DNA of 64,000 nt from Mytilus trossulus (GCF_036588685.1 NW_026963296.1:2294001-2358000); one strand, 5' to 3'; positions 47,801-56,940 are shown, numbered from the stretch's first letter. Numbers and translations: made by a program. Notes: generated from the letters alone by a model not told the origin.

Positions 47801-50352
47801 ATTATATGCAACTGTCATAAAAATGAGAGGTATATATAACTTTAAAGTAGGTTTAATCCACCATTTTCTACATAAGGAAATGCACGAAGCACGTCAGGAT
47901 ACTGACAGTTGTTTTCCATTCTATTGATACGTTTGAGCTTTGATTTTGACAAATGATTTATAGGGACTTTTGTTTTGAATTTTCCTTCGAGACGAGTTTG
48001 GTTTTTGTGTTATTTTACTATATATCAAAATAATTGGTCATTTATACGTATTTATGACATTAAAAAAATACACAATAGTTAATTTTGTTACCCGTATTAC
48101 AATCTGAAATCTCAAATAATTCCGATAATTTTTTTAAACAAGTATTCTTTGTCACGGTTAATGAAATCTATTGTTATATTGTAGGTCAGAAAAACGCAGA
48201 AACGATGGTGAACAGTCGAAAGCTATAGAAGTTATTCCGATGGAAATAGAAAGTGATGCATGTACCATCACAAGTAATGTCATATCCTTATGTCTTTTAT
48301 TTCTTTACTAAAAATAAACCTACAACTTCGAACTTTCAATGTGTTTTAATAAAATACAGTATCATTTTTTTCATATTTAAAGCACATGAATTTTGTTTGT
48401 TTATCTTAATTTTAATTCACCTTCGTTTTTTAATTATGATTGAAATGTTGAGGTGAGTTTAAAGAAATTATGATTTGTACATATCTTGGATTCCCCACGT
48501 TTTTCTGGATTTACCTTCACCAGGAACGCTCAAACCTAAAAAATACTTTTAAGATTGTATGGGTGTCTTTCGCCATTATGGATTGTAAAAAGCAGAGAAT
48601 CTAAGGTCCAGATTTTCAATCAAGTAAGCAAAATTTGCTACAAGAATATATAACAAATGTGAATTCGCGTTTGAAAGAAAAAAATTATAAGATTAAAATT
48701 CATAAATATTAATATTTTTACAAGTGTAGACTTTTTTGATTGATTTTCAATGTTTTTAAATTGACTTTTAAGGGGAGGTAACTCTAAAATAGTGCATTTC
48801 TGAAGGAATCTACATGGAATTTTGCTATTTTGTATTTTAGCTAGGAAAAAAACACACGTCTTTTCTTTTGATATTCTCAAATCATTTTTTAAAAGCTATC
48901 TTCTAGTATAAAGTAAAATCTTCTAGTATTTTATTTTACAATTTTATCATTTGGTTTAGCTTCTAATCAAATAATGATGGTTTGTTTTTAAATTTCCTGT
49001 TGAATCCATACATAATGTGTCAATTTATCACAACCTTGAGTAAATGTGCGGTGACCTATCATTTGTATTATATTTTTTAACATATATCAACTTGAACTAC
49101 GTTTTGGAAAAGTATAATCAAATTCAATCATTTTTTTATTATACCACCTTAAACCAGGGGTATGTATACTCGTAGAAACGTTAGGAGCTATATGACATAA
49201 GAAGACATATAGTTCTTTTATAATTTGTTAATGTATCAATAAACGATGAATATTTCATTAATACGAGATCTTAATTTTAAGGTGCAGAAGGTGTGAGTAT
49301 TGAAAAATCAAGCGATTTGTGTGATCCTTGCTTTTACCAAAAGAAAGAAATTAAAGGCTCATATTTCTGCGCAGATTGTGACGAAAGGTTTTGCGAAGAT
49401 TGTATGAAATTTCACCAGGTAGAAAATGATAATGCCAACCATAAAGTCACGAGTATATCTAGAGTTATAATATATTGCGTCACATGCCGAATGCTTGAAA
49501 AGAATATCGAAGCTTCAGTTTGTTGCTTAGATTGCAAAGATTCCAAGCCATTATGTAGTCCATGTGCACAAAGGCACACAGCGATGAAAACAACAAGAGG
49601 TCATAATATATCATCGGATTTGGACCATCTTCGTTTAAGGTAATTTAAAAAGTATTTTAAAAATCGTATTGTCTGTTTCTCTAAGTAATGGAAACATACC
49701 AGTTCAGAGAATGTAAAAATATAACGGTGTACTAAATAAATTATTACATAAATTACGCACATCACCACGAATTCAGGGTTTCAACATGATAAAAGAGGGA
49801 CAAAGATACCAATCAAACTCATAAATCGTTTACTCATAAATTCAGAATGGTGGCTTCATATTTGACGAATACATTGAATAATTATGCAAATATAAATATA
49901 AATATAACGAAGCAATGCTACGAAATTACATACATGTTGACAGCATCTTCCTCGGCTATGTTAATCAAAGTCGTAGCCGGTTAAACTTCACCACTAAAAG
50001 ATTATTAGCAGTTGAAGGCATGCATTGGTTGAGTTTCTTGATTAGATTATACATTTAGAATACTCATTTGCATGCGGCTGTCATACAAGTGGGAGGTTAA
50101 GTTGGATATAAAATTAATTTTGGTTTAATCAACCGTTTCCTGTACATTTGAAATGTCTGTACCAAGCCAGAAAATGACAGTTGTTATCCATTCGACTTGT
50201 GTGTTTAAGCTTTTGATTTGCCATTTGCTTACTAGGGACTTTCCGTTTAGAACTCTCCACGGAGTTCGGTATTTTTGTTATTTTACTTTTTCATATAACA
50301 TATATAACTATCAAAATCTATGACAAAGTAGTTTCGATTTAACATTGTTTTT

Positions 50353-50406
<54 letters not shown>

Positions 50407-53400
50407 TCAACTATTACATAGACAATAGTTACTGTTTAGTGTCTTTAAATATTAGCTGTAATTGTACGAGGCTAAGAAACAGGTGTAATGCGAGCTTTAG
50501 CGAGCTACTACTCCTGTTTCGAGCCGAGTACAAATACAGCTGATATTTAAAGACACTAACTAGCTAGTGTCTCTATCCTGCAATTAATTCTGTATATTGT
50601 TTGTGATTTGAAAGACACAAACACTCACATTTTTGACATTTATTTTCGATTTAAAATCCCTTGATGCTTGCGTAGTAATATTAAAATCACACATTCAGCT
50701 GAAGACGGGTTCGCAAAAAAAAAAGAATCTCGAATGGTCAACAATAAAACATTTGCATATGATATGATTTCAACAGTAAAAACAAATAAGAGAACATTGT
50801 CCAATTTGAAACAGAAATGTACAATGTGTCCTACGTTTCAGAATTTTGAACTAAATTTGACATTCACTTAACATGCATGCTGAAATCGACATGATTGAAT
50901 TTGTTACACATGTAAACTTTCAAGTTTTGAAATCGATGATTGTCATCTTAAAAAATACTGCTGTTCAAGTTAGTCTGTGATCAGAAAATTAGTTTAATTC
51001 TGATTGCTGTAAAAAAAGTTTGAAAACAAACAGAATGTATAAAAGTAAACCTTTATAGTTCGCATTAGAATGCTAATGCAATATACATTCTGAGGTCACG
51101 CAGGTTCATTCAACACTAGTTCGGCAGTGGGCGGAGCTTTAAAGCGATATCTGTATATATAGTATGCAGATACAGCATAGCGATATCTGTAGGGCTGTAT
51201 CTGTATAGTAGGACACCCAATTGCAGGATAATATAATTTATTAGAGTCTCACCTCTTTATAATTTTAGGTAAAACCAACAAAAATTAACAAACCACCATA
51301 TTCAACAGAATGCAGATCAAACAGAATATCACTGCAGTGGCTAATGACTGGGTCATTGTTGGACCACGAGACGTTTCAAATAATTTTTAAAGAATCCCCC
51401 GAGACCCAAAGCGCTATATGGAAAACTTACAACACTGAATCATGCTTCCAACCACACATCGAAATACTCGGGCTTACTCCAAAAACGTCGTATATATTCA
51501 AAGTAAGGATAGTTAACAAAAGAACAGGAGAGGAATTCCCATTCACAGACGAAAGTGAACTTATTAAAACCCAAGAATCTCCAGCTAAGCATGTTTTAAA
51601 GAAGGCAAGAAAAACGAAAGCAGGTTCACCTGCAGTTTACACACTACCGATAAAGGAAAACCGTTCTGCAAGGAATGTGAAAGCGAAAACAAGAAAATTT
51701 TATTTAGGTAATCATTGCTTTTTATTTATTGTAAAATATTTTGACTCAGAAACGACTCAAATTGCTCGTGAATATTTGATTACTGCAACAGAATAAACAA
51801 TGCTTTAACTACTGTAAAATGTTTAACCATGTTTAGTTCAAAGTCAAATTAGAAGCTAGATTCATTTTTGACGTTTGGGGACATACTTTCTATCCCGTTG
51901 ATATCGCTTCCCTTGTCTTGTCACAGCATGGTTTTTCCTAGCCATACTTCGGGTCAGATCTATAACGCGAAGATGTCAAGTCATAAAGATGGCATATTTT
52001 TGTATTGATATTGATCACTCCATTGGGTCTTTTCATCGGAAATGAACACATTTATACTTAAACCAGTTGTTTGCATAAAATGGGTTCAGTTCTTCTCATA
52101 TATTTCATGATGGTATGTTACTAATCACCTAACGGGAGGGATTGTGCTTGATTTGCATATGATGAAGACACAATCTTTCAATCGGTTTGATTGAGGTCTG
52201 GGGATGGCTTGTTAGTAACTGCTTGTAGTCCTTTGTTAATTTGTGTATCATTCCAATTTAGCTTAGCTTCTTTTGTTACTTATTTTGACATTGGAGTCGG
52301 AATTTTCTACATAGCTAGATGTATAAGTTGATATCTCACTTAACCTGTTTAACCCGCCACATTTTGGCGCCTGTCCCAAGCAGGAGCCTCTGGCCTTTGT
52401 TAGTCTTGTATGATTTTTTTTAATTTTTAGTTCATTTATATCTTTATGAGTTAAGTATGACGTTCATTTTCACTTAACAAACTCACATTTCTATTTAGGG
52501 GCAAGCTGAAGCCCATCTCCAGGTGCGGGATTTTCTCGCTTTTTGAAGACTCTTTGATGGCCTTTTAGCTTTATGATTTGTGATCGGGTTGTTGTCTCTT
52601 TGACACATTCCATTCCCCATGTCCATTCTCACATGGAACACATCGTGACGTCATGTAGATAAAAGCTTCATTTCATATGACGTCGTTTAAAGATAGTTGT
52701 TTTATAGTCAAGTACGCTAGACTTCCTTTTTTTCTAACTACGGCTCATCAATGGTGCTCAAAATATACAAGATTGAAAGGCCAAATTAATAACGAGCTTT
52801 CAGAGAACTAAAAACAAAACAATAAATCATTAATGGCTGCCAAACATGGTTCAAGCGGTCAATTAATTGAGGATAAACACCCTATATATCACAAATCATA
52901 TGAGCCTGTAAAAAACATGGTATAAGTAATTGCATGTCAGCATATAAGTATTATTTTTTTGTACTTGAAAGATAAAGTCCACCTGCAGTTGCATGGACCC
53001 AGTGGTTGCAAAAATTCCATCAGGCATGTCAGGAGACTGTGATTAAGTGGTTGTCGATTTTGCTGAGTTGCATGTTTGTTTTTCGTTCATTTTGTTGAAC
53101 ATTTATTAGACAGTTAATTAGTTCTCTCGTTTGAATTGTTTTTACATATATGATTTCGGGTCCTTTTATAACTGACTATGCGGTATATGCTTTCCTCATT
53201 GTTGAAGTCCGTACGATGCCCAGTAGCTGATAATTTCTGCTTCATTTGGTCACTTGTGGGGAGTTGTCTAATAGGCAATTATACCAGATCCTCTTTTTTA
53301 TGTATAATTTTAGATTGTAATTAAGTATGAGAGTAACACGATGTTCAAATTATGTGCATGGGTATGTTTCTATGATAAAAGTAGAGGAGGGAAAATAGAT

Positions 53401-55545
53401 AGAGAGTGCATGCGCTAGCTAGTATATTTCACGTTTCATATTTTCTACCTGATGCTTTGCGTAAATTATAAACGAATACAAACTTGCAATGCAAGTTTAT
53501 ATTTTGTAATTGTTGGTTTCCTTAAAAGCTTATAAAGTATAATTGCAGGTACAGAAAGCGTTGGTGTTGCTGAAAAAACGTTAATGATTGTGGGCGCTAC
53601 TGGGTCTGGTAAAAGTACTCTTATAAATGCAATTGCTAACTATATCATTGGTGTGGAATGGGAAGATAATTTTAGATTCAATCTAGTTGATTTAGAACCT
53701 GAAGAAGAGAAAAGGTCAAGAAACGAGGTATTAGATCAAATTTGTTATTGATTTTGATATGATGATTATTAATAACGAATGATTAGAATTTTTTAGTCCG
53801 CTACTACACTTGATACACATTAAATCCTTCTTACGTAAATAAATGAACATATGCTACATATAGATACTACAATTGGACACACATGACTTGTTTTTTTTTT
53901 CAAGAGTAAAAACTTATTCATTGTATCTATAATTCAACTTTGTACTGGTTTGGCCTTATAAATATTTTGATATGAGCGTCACTGATGAGTCTTATGTAGA
54001 CGAAACACGCGTCTGGCGTACTAAATCATAACCCTGATACCTTTGATAACTATGTACAAAATATACCCAAAATGGAAACTTCACTATGATTCTAACTAAA
54101 TAAACGTACTTAAAAAATATGATTAAAGTTTTGTTTATTTGCAGGCCCAGTCACTCACTCAATGGGTCACATGTTATACATTGTATAGCAGTGTTTCTGA
54201 TCGAATCAATTATACAGTTAATTTAATTGATACTCCGGGATTTGGTGACACCAGGGGCTTAGACCAAGATGCAAAAATTGTAGATCAAATACGCGAGCTT
54301 TTTACAGCAAAAGACCAAAAAGGAATTTCAACACTTGACGCTGTATGCTTCATCGTAAAGGCACCAGATGCAAGACTTACACCAACGCAAACATATATCT
54401 TTGAGTCCATCTTATGCTTATTTGGAAATGATATCAAAGATAACATATGTACCCTCATCACATTTGCCGATGGACAAACACCACCAGTTTTATCAGGTAT
54501 AAAAGCTTTGGGTGGAATACCATTGCCATGTGACATTTATTTTACTTTCAACAATTCTGCTTTGTATGCTGAAAATTCCGTGGGAGCAAATAACCAGATG
54601 TCATCCTTTTTCTGGCAAATGGGAATGAAAAGCTACCAAACTTTCTTCAGCCATGTAACAAACATGCAAACAAGAAGTTTATGGTTGACGGCAGAAGTAC
54701 TCGAAAAGAGGCAAAAGCTTGAGAATACAATACATAATCTTCACCAGGAAATTGATGTTGGCCTTTCCAAAATAAATCTGCTGGAAGGAGAGGTAAAGCT
54801 GTTTTCAGAACATTCAAGGGACATTCTGGCAAACAAAAATTTTGAGTATACCGTGGAGGAGGATTATCAAGAAAAAATAGACTTGCAAGGTACCGGACAA
54901 CATACAACCAATTGTCTAACTTGCAATTTCACCTGTCATGAATACTGCAGAATTCCAAACGATGATAAAAAGGCAGGATGTATAGCAATGAATAGCGAAG
55001 GGTCGTGCATGGAATGTCCAAAGGGATGCCATTGGTCAGAACATCATAACACACCTTTTGTCATCAAATGGTTTAAAAAGAAAGTAACAAAGCGTTATGA
55101 AGACATGAAAAGAAAGTACGAAGAAGCAACACAGAAAACGTTGACCCAGGAACAAGTTTTAGATGAAATGAATCAAGACATCACAAAACAGGAGCAAGGA
55201 ATACAAGTTATGCTAGTATTTATTTCAAAACTAACCAACAGACTGAAGGAAATTGCTCTACGTCCGGATCCCTTCAGCACTGTGGAGTATATAGATATTA
55301 TGATTTCAAGTGAGGAAATGGAAAAGAAAAGTGGATTTGAAGGCCGAATAAATGCACTGAAAAAGTGCAGACAACGTGCACAATATGGGGATTCCGTACA
55401 AATATTTAGAGACAGAATTCAAAACACAAGGCAGTCAATTGCAGCGAGCGACATCGCAGAAGAATTGTTAGAAAGCGATATGTCGATTATAGGAAGAATC
55501 AAGCGTTTTTTAGGCAGCAGTAAATGGCTGGTAGATACAATATAG
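44439..55545 (+). CDS. Multi-exon gene: six B-box-like zinc units, FN3 domain and AIG1/septin-like GTPase (composite model)
   Basis: This entry is the span of eight coding exons; each exon is listed separately. The first five exons join in consistent phase into about 439 residues with three pairs of B-box-like zinc modules. The last three join in phase into 672 residues with FN3, P-loop GTPase, Cys/His cluster and coiled coil. The two halves are on the same strand about 1.6 kb apart, but the direct join (phase 2 to phase 0) is not allowed. An unseen linker exon in 49640-51268 is the simplest explanation; two adjacent genes is the alternative. No RING finger was found upstream. A 3' splice site at 44417, 21 bases before the ATG, implies a non-coding first exon upstream. 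B-boxes usually mediate protein contacts in TRIM proteins, and AIG1-type GTPases assemble in a nucleotide-dependent way. A scaffold/GTPase role in the cytoplasm, perhaps in immunity, is inference. Confidence 0.6.
44823..45000 (-). repeat. R1 partial copy just after exon 1 of the B-box gene
   Basis: AAAGTTATCAAAGGTACCAG starts only about 17 bp after the exon 1 donor (44807). It runs through GCGCGTTTCGTCTACATAAG and GTTGAAGAGCATTGAGGATC to CCAAATACGGCTAAGGTAAA. Confidence 0.8.
45070..45400 (-). repeat. R4 element, minus copy, in intron 1
   Basis: GTGAGTGTCAATGAGACAAC, AATGTACGGCCTTCAACAC and ATTCCTGATTTGGTACAGGC are complements of the R4 copies at 13.4 and 53.2 kb. Confidence 0.6.
45500..45905 (+). 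repeat. R1 tandem (partial plus full unit) in intron 1
   Basis: GAAACGCGCGTCTGGCGTAT near 45510 is followed by a full unit (GTCAGCACTTCGGTGTTGAC, GGTCCTCAATGCTCTTCG) ending AACGCGAGTCTGGCGTCTTA at about 45853-45872. It ends about 70 bp before exon 2. Confidence 0.8.
45976..46019 (+). CDS. Exon 2: 44-nt linker exon
   Basis: This small exon was found by phase matching. The acceptor is TTTGCTTTAATATAG (AG at 45974-45975) and the donor is CAG|GTATGA at 46020. It takes the two trailing bases of exon 1 (CG+A, Arg) and leaves one base (G), which joins AT from the next exon to make GAT (Asp). The frame is open throughout: RFHLQENHTRDVTSS. It has no recognisable domain and links two B-box pairs. It lies between a copy of repeat R1 (ending about 45900) and a truncated Penelope-like tail (from 46095). 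The call rests on phase fit plus good splice sites, without homology. Confidence 0.6.
46095..46300 (-). mobile_element. Truncated Penelope-like element 3' tail
   Basis: This is the reverse complement of the 3' end of the element at 35209-36733. It runs from the GAGGGACGAAAGATACCAGA terminus through the GCGCCATGGCT segment to the CACGAACCCCACC and GATCTCAGGTGCTCCGGAAG segments. It lies in the intron between exon 2 and exon 3 of the B-box/GTPase gene, about 75 bp after exon 2. There is no coding content. Confidence 0.8.
47274..47733 (+). CDS. Exon 3: B-box-like zinc units 3 and 4 with a charged insert
   Basis: The acceptor is TTTCTGTTACAG (AG at 47272-47273) and the donor is the strong GTAAGT at 47734; the exon enters in phase 1 and leaves in phase 2. 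Unit 3 reads C-x2-C-x12-C-x2-C-x4-C-x2-C-x3-H, but its last ligand appears to be Cys (H-x5-C) instead of His. A charged, low-complexity insert of about 50 residues follows, with a basic KRKR motif that could be a nuclear localisation signal. Unit 4 has C-x2-C-x12-C-x2-C-x4-C-x2-C-x3-H-x7-H and ends in an ISND motif like the ISSD of exons 1 and 5. The domain order and boundary phases match the other B-box exons, which points to exon duplication. Confidence 0.8.
47850..48005 (+). repeat. Repeat R3 between exons 3 and 4
   Basis: GGTTTAATCCACCATTTTCT, ACTGACAGTTGTTTTCCATT and TTTATAGGGACTTTTGTTTT match R3. Confidence 0.65.
48185..48273 (+). CDS. Exon 4: 89-nt linker exon
   Basis: The acceptor is TTGTTATATTGTAG (AG at 48183-48184) and the donor ACAA|GTAATG starts at 48274. 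It enters in phase 2, where AT+G makes Met, and leaves in phase 1, where A+GT makes Ser if exon 5 starts at 49282. The reading is open, polar and acidic (begins SEKRRNDGEQSK, ends SDACTIT). It has no domain and separates B-box pair 2 from pair 3, just as exon 2 separates pairs 1 and 2. Both phases fit the neighbours exactly, so I consider it real although there is no recognisable homology. Confidence 0.65.
49282..49639 (+). CDS. Exon 5: B-box-like zinc units 5 and 6
   Basis: Two acceptors six bases apart (AG at 49280-49281 or 49286-49287) keep the same frame. They differ by two residues, as in a tandem acceptor. Unit 5 shows C-x2-C-x12-C-x2-C-x4-C-x2-C-x3-H-x8-H, and unit 6 shows C-x2-C-x12-C-x2-C-x6-C-x2-C-x3-H-x8-H, then the ISSD motif. 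The donor AAG|GTAATT begins at 49640 and leaves phase 2. The next recognised exon (51269) starts in phase 0, so something is missing between them. An isolated mRNA ending here would read a stop at 49641-49643. Confidence 0.8.
50095..50285 (+). repeat. Repeat R3
   Basis: GGTTTAATCAACCGTTTCCT, ATGTCTGTACCAAGCCAGAA, GACAGTTGTTATCCATTCGA and GGGACTTTCCGTTTAGAACT. Other copies are at 60-125, 34195-34310, 38935-39125 and 47850-48005 (plus), and 2700-2765 (minus). Confidence 0.65.
50355..50405. repeat. (AAC)n microsatellite
   Basis: About 17 uninterrupted AAC units in the stretch between exon 5 and the FN3 exon. Confidence 0.97.
50436..50560. repeat. 125-bp foldback
   Basis: TAGTGTCTTTAAATATTAGC pairs with GCTGATATTTAAAGACACTA; an inner pair is GAAACAGGTGTAATGC against the diverged CTACTACTCCTGTTTC. 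The centre is GCGAGCTTTAGCGAGC. It lies between exon 5 and the FN3 exon of the B-box/GTPase gene. Confidence 0.85.
51269..51707 (+). CDS. Exon 6 or later: fibronectin type III domain
   Basis: The acceptor is CTCTTTATAATTTTAG (AG at 51267-51268) and the donor TTTAG|GTAATC starts at 51708. The exon enters in phase 0 and leaves in phase 1. The translation begins VKPTKINKPPYS and shows FN3 landmarks: the early core Trp (SLQW), a central IIF strand, the LTPKTSYIFKV motif of strands E-F, and a C-terminal strand ending near ELIKTQ. A basic linker of about 45 residues rich in Lys and Arg follows before the exon end. FN3 modules are common partners of this GTPase family in invertebrate predicted proteins (from memory). 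The in-frame stop at 51266-51268 fixes the 5' limit. Confidence 0.75.
51950..52620 (+). repeat. Repeat R5, plus copy in the FN3 to P-loop intron
   Basis: It is the same landmark order as 5040-5815 (GATTGTGCTTGATTTGCATA, TAACTGCTTGTAGTCCTTTG, GGCGCCTGTCCCAAGCAGGA, GTTGTCTCTTTGACACATTC). It ends near GGGCAAGCTG-type sequence and CCATGTCCATTCTCACATGG. Confidence 0.7.
53020..53305 (+). repeat. Repeat R4, plus copy in the intron before the P-loop exon
   Basis: TTCTCTCGTTTGAATTGTTT, ACTGACTATGCGGTATATGC, TCATTGTTGAAGTCCGTACG and ATACCAGATCCTCTTTTTTA match R4. It ends about 240 bp before the P-loop exon acceptor. Confidence 0.65.
53549..53727 (+). CDS. P-loop exon of an AIG1/septin-like GTPase
   Basis: The acceptor is AAAGTATAATTGCAG (AG at 53547-53548); the donor GAG|GTATTA begins at 53728. 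It enters in phase 1 (G+GT makes Gly) and leaves in phase 0. The translation contains the G1/Walker A motif GATGSGKSTLIN, preceded by the hydrophobic strand TLMIV. It continues through NYIIGVEW and an acidic stretch before the exon end. This exon was too short for a plain open-frame search. It joins in phase to the FN3 exon before it and to the terminal exon after it. A GTP- or ATP-binding role follows from the motif; GTPase is preferred because of the DTPG motif in the next exon. Confidence 0.85.
53935..54045 (+). repeat. R1 fragment in the intron splitting the GTPase domain
   Basis: GAGCGTCACTGATGAGTCTT, ACACGCGTCTGGCGTACTAA and GATACCTTTGATAACTATG are the right third of R1. Confidence 0.75.
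54145..55545 (+). CDS. Terminal exon: GTPase core, Cys/His cluster and coiled coil
   Basis: The acceptor is TTTGTTTATTTGCAG (AG at 54143-54144), phase 0; the stop TAG is at 55543-55545, giving 466 residues. Near the start, LIDTPGFGDTRG is the G3 motif. LITFADG sits where G4 (NKxD) should be, so base recognition is not canonical. Residues about 251-305 of the exon hold a Cys/His cluster (CLTC, CHEYC, CMEC, GCHWSEHH) that could bind zinc. This cluster after the G domain is typical, as far as I recall, of a family of uncharacterised FN3-linked GTPases in bivalves and fish. Long charged stretches from about residue 190 to 240 and 310 to 370 look like coiled coil. Length and motif order suggest an intact product. 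Confidence 0.88.
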   Translation, partial: AQSLTQWVTCYTLYSSVSDRINYTVNLIDTPGFGDTRGLDQDAKIVDQIRELFTAKDQKGISTLDAVCFIVKAPDARLTPTQTYIFESILCLFGNDIKDNICTLITFADGQTPPVLSGIKALGGIPLPCDIYFTFNNSALYAENSVGANNQMSSFFWQMGMKSYQTFFSHVTNMQTRSLWLTAEVLEKRQKLENTIHNLHQEIDVGLSKINLLEGEVKLFSEHSRDILANKNFEYTVEEDYQEKIDLQGTGQHTTNCLTCNFTCHEYCRIPNDDKKAGCIAMNSEGSCMECPKGCHWSEHHNTPFVIKWFKKKVTKRYEDMKRKYEEATQKTLTQEQVLDEMNQDITKQEQGIQVMLVFISKLTNRLKEIALRPDPFSTVEYIDIMISSEEMEKKSGFEGRINALKKCRQRAQYGDSVQIFRDRIQNTRQSIAASDIAEELLESDMSIIGRIKRFLGSSKWLVDTI

Positions 55546-56079
55546 TTACAATACATTCCTGTATATATATATTTCTTTTCGATTTCAGTACTTGTATTAT
55601 ATACATGTTTTAAGTATCTGTAATAATCGGTATATAGTTCTGCACCAGTGTGGTTAAAATGATAAATTGTAACACGTGTAAATATAAATGCTTAGCTTTT
55701 GAATTATGTGATGTTCACATATCATTTCGTAAAAAATATGTTGTTATTTCGCTAGCTTTGGTTTTTGTAGGACACAGGTATTGATGTGTTTTAGTTTTCT
55801 GTTTTAAGATGTGAGTAAACCAAATAAGGGTTGTACCAGTAACACGTGGCATGCTTACTAATCGCTTTATCGCTATTTACTACTTTAATGATGTAAGAGA
55901 ATAAGAGTTGTTTGATTAACAACAAACTTTCGAACTTTAACTATAAAAAAAATCATACCGGCCGTAAGGCAGCTGTTTAAAAAGCACCGACATGACAAAT
56001 AGTTCATACCTATCCAAACGAAAAAAAAAACACCCTGATTATTGACAATGCATAAACAAATAACAAGTTACACTTTAAG

Positions 56080-56430
56080 TTTGGTATCTTTGATAACTAT
56101 TAACCACACTAGTTCGATGCCACTGCTGGTTGACGTTTCGTCCCAAAGGGTATCGCCAGCCCAGTAGTCAGCACTTCGGTGTTGACATGAATATCAATCA
56201 TGTGGTCATTTTTATAAAATTCCTGTTTATAAAATTATGTATTTTTCGATTTTGTTAAGATTACATTAGCCGTCTTTAGCATAGCTTTTTGGAATTTTGG
56301 GTCCGCAATGCTCTGAACTTGATTGGCTTTATAACTTTTTTGATCTGAGCGTCACTGATTAGTTTAATGTAGACGAAACCCGCGTTTGGCGTAATGAATT
56401 TTAAGCCTGATTCCTTTGATAACTATATAC
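56080..56430 (+). repeat. R1 element downstream of the GTPase gene
   Basis: GGTATCTTTGATAACTATTA at the left and GACGAAACCCGCGTTTGGCG near 56371 bound a nearly complete unit, including GATGCCACTGCTGGTTGACG and GTCAGCACTTCGGTGTTGAC. The left end is also the right-end sequence of the family, hinting at a former tandem neighbour. Confidence 0.75.
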
Positions 56431-56654
56431 AGACAGCAAGAGAACTGGTTCAAGTCCTTAATACTTTTTGATCTTATTGTTCAATACATTTTTTTATAGA
56501 TTGTTATACAACATGACCGCTTATTTTCATTTTTCTTCCATGTACTTCTGATATATTCTGTACCAGTTTTGGTAAAAACATGACTTGTGATAACATGCAT
56601 TATAAAATTGAATTCTTTAATCACATATTACTTGTCCGCCCAAACTAAAAAGCG

Positions 56655-56940
56655 AATTGTTTGGATTATTATATAATCATAAGAGATCACTAATTATTTT
56701 TTTTGCGTTGATTTTCAGTTTTGACATACTTTTGAAGTAGTTCAAGTTGATGAAAATCAAAATAACCTCAATAGATTAATTGATAAGTCCTTTGTTTTGG
56801 ATTATTATATAATCATAAGAAATCACATATTTTTTTTTTAGTTGATTTTCAGTTTTGACATACTTTTGAAGTACATGTAGTTCTAGTTGATGAAAATCAA
56901 AATAACCTCGATCAATAGATTAATCCTTTGTTTTGGTTTT
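56655..56940. repeat. ~145-bp tandem duplication
   Basis: TTTGGATTATTATATAATCA through CAGTTTTGACATACTTTTGA to TGATGAAAATCAAAATAACC occurs twice, at about 56659 and 56804. The second copy has a small insertion (CATGTAGTTCT). The unit has short inverted words (TTGATTTTCA/TGAAAATCAA). Confidence 0.85.

Noticed and set aside
49846-49966. Open stretch after AATTCAG that could serve as the missing linker exon
   Set aside because: It is open in the right frame, but the donor (AAA|GTCGTA) is weak and the predicted peptide is low-complexity.
50059-50095. 37-nt candidate linker exon (phase 2 in, 0 out) that would connect exon 5 with the FN3 exon
   Set aside because: The phases fit, but the sequence is the left border of dispersed repeat R3 (ATGCGGCTGTCATACAAGTG-type) and the acceptor is ordinary. 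I judged it a chance fit.
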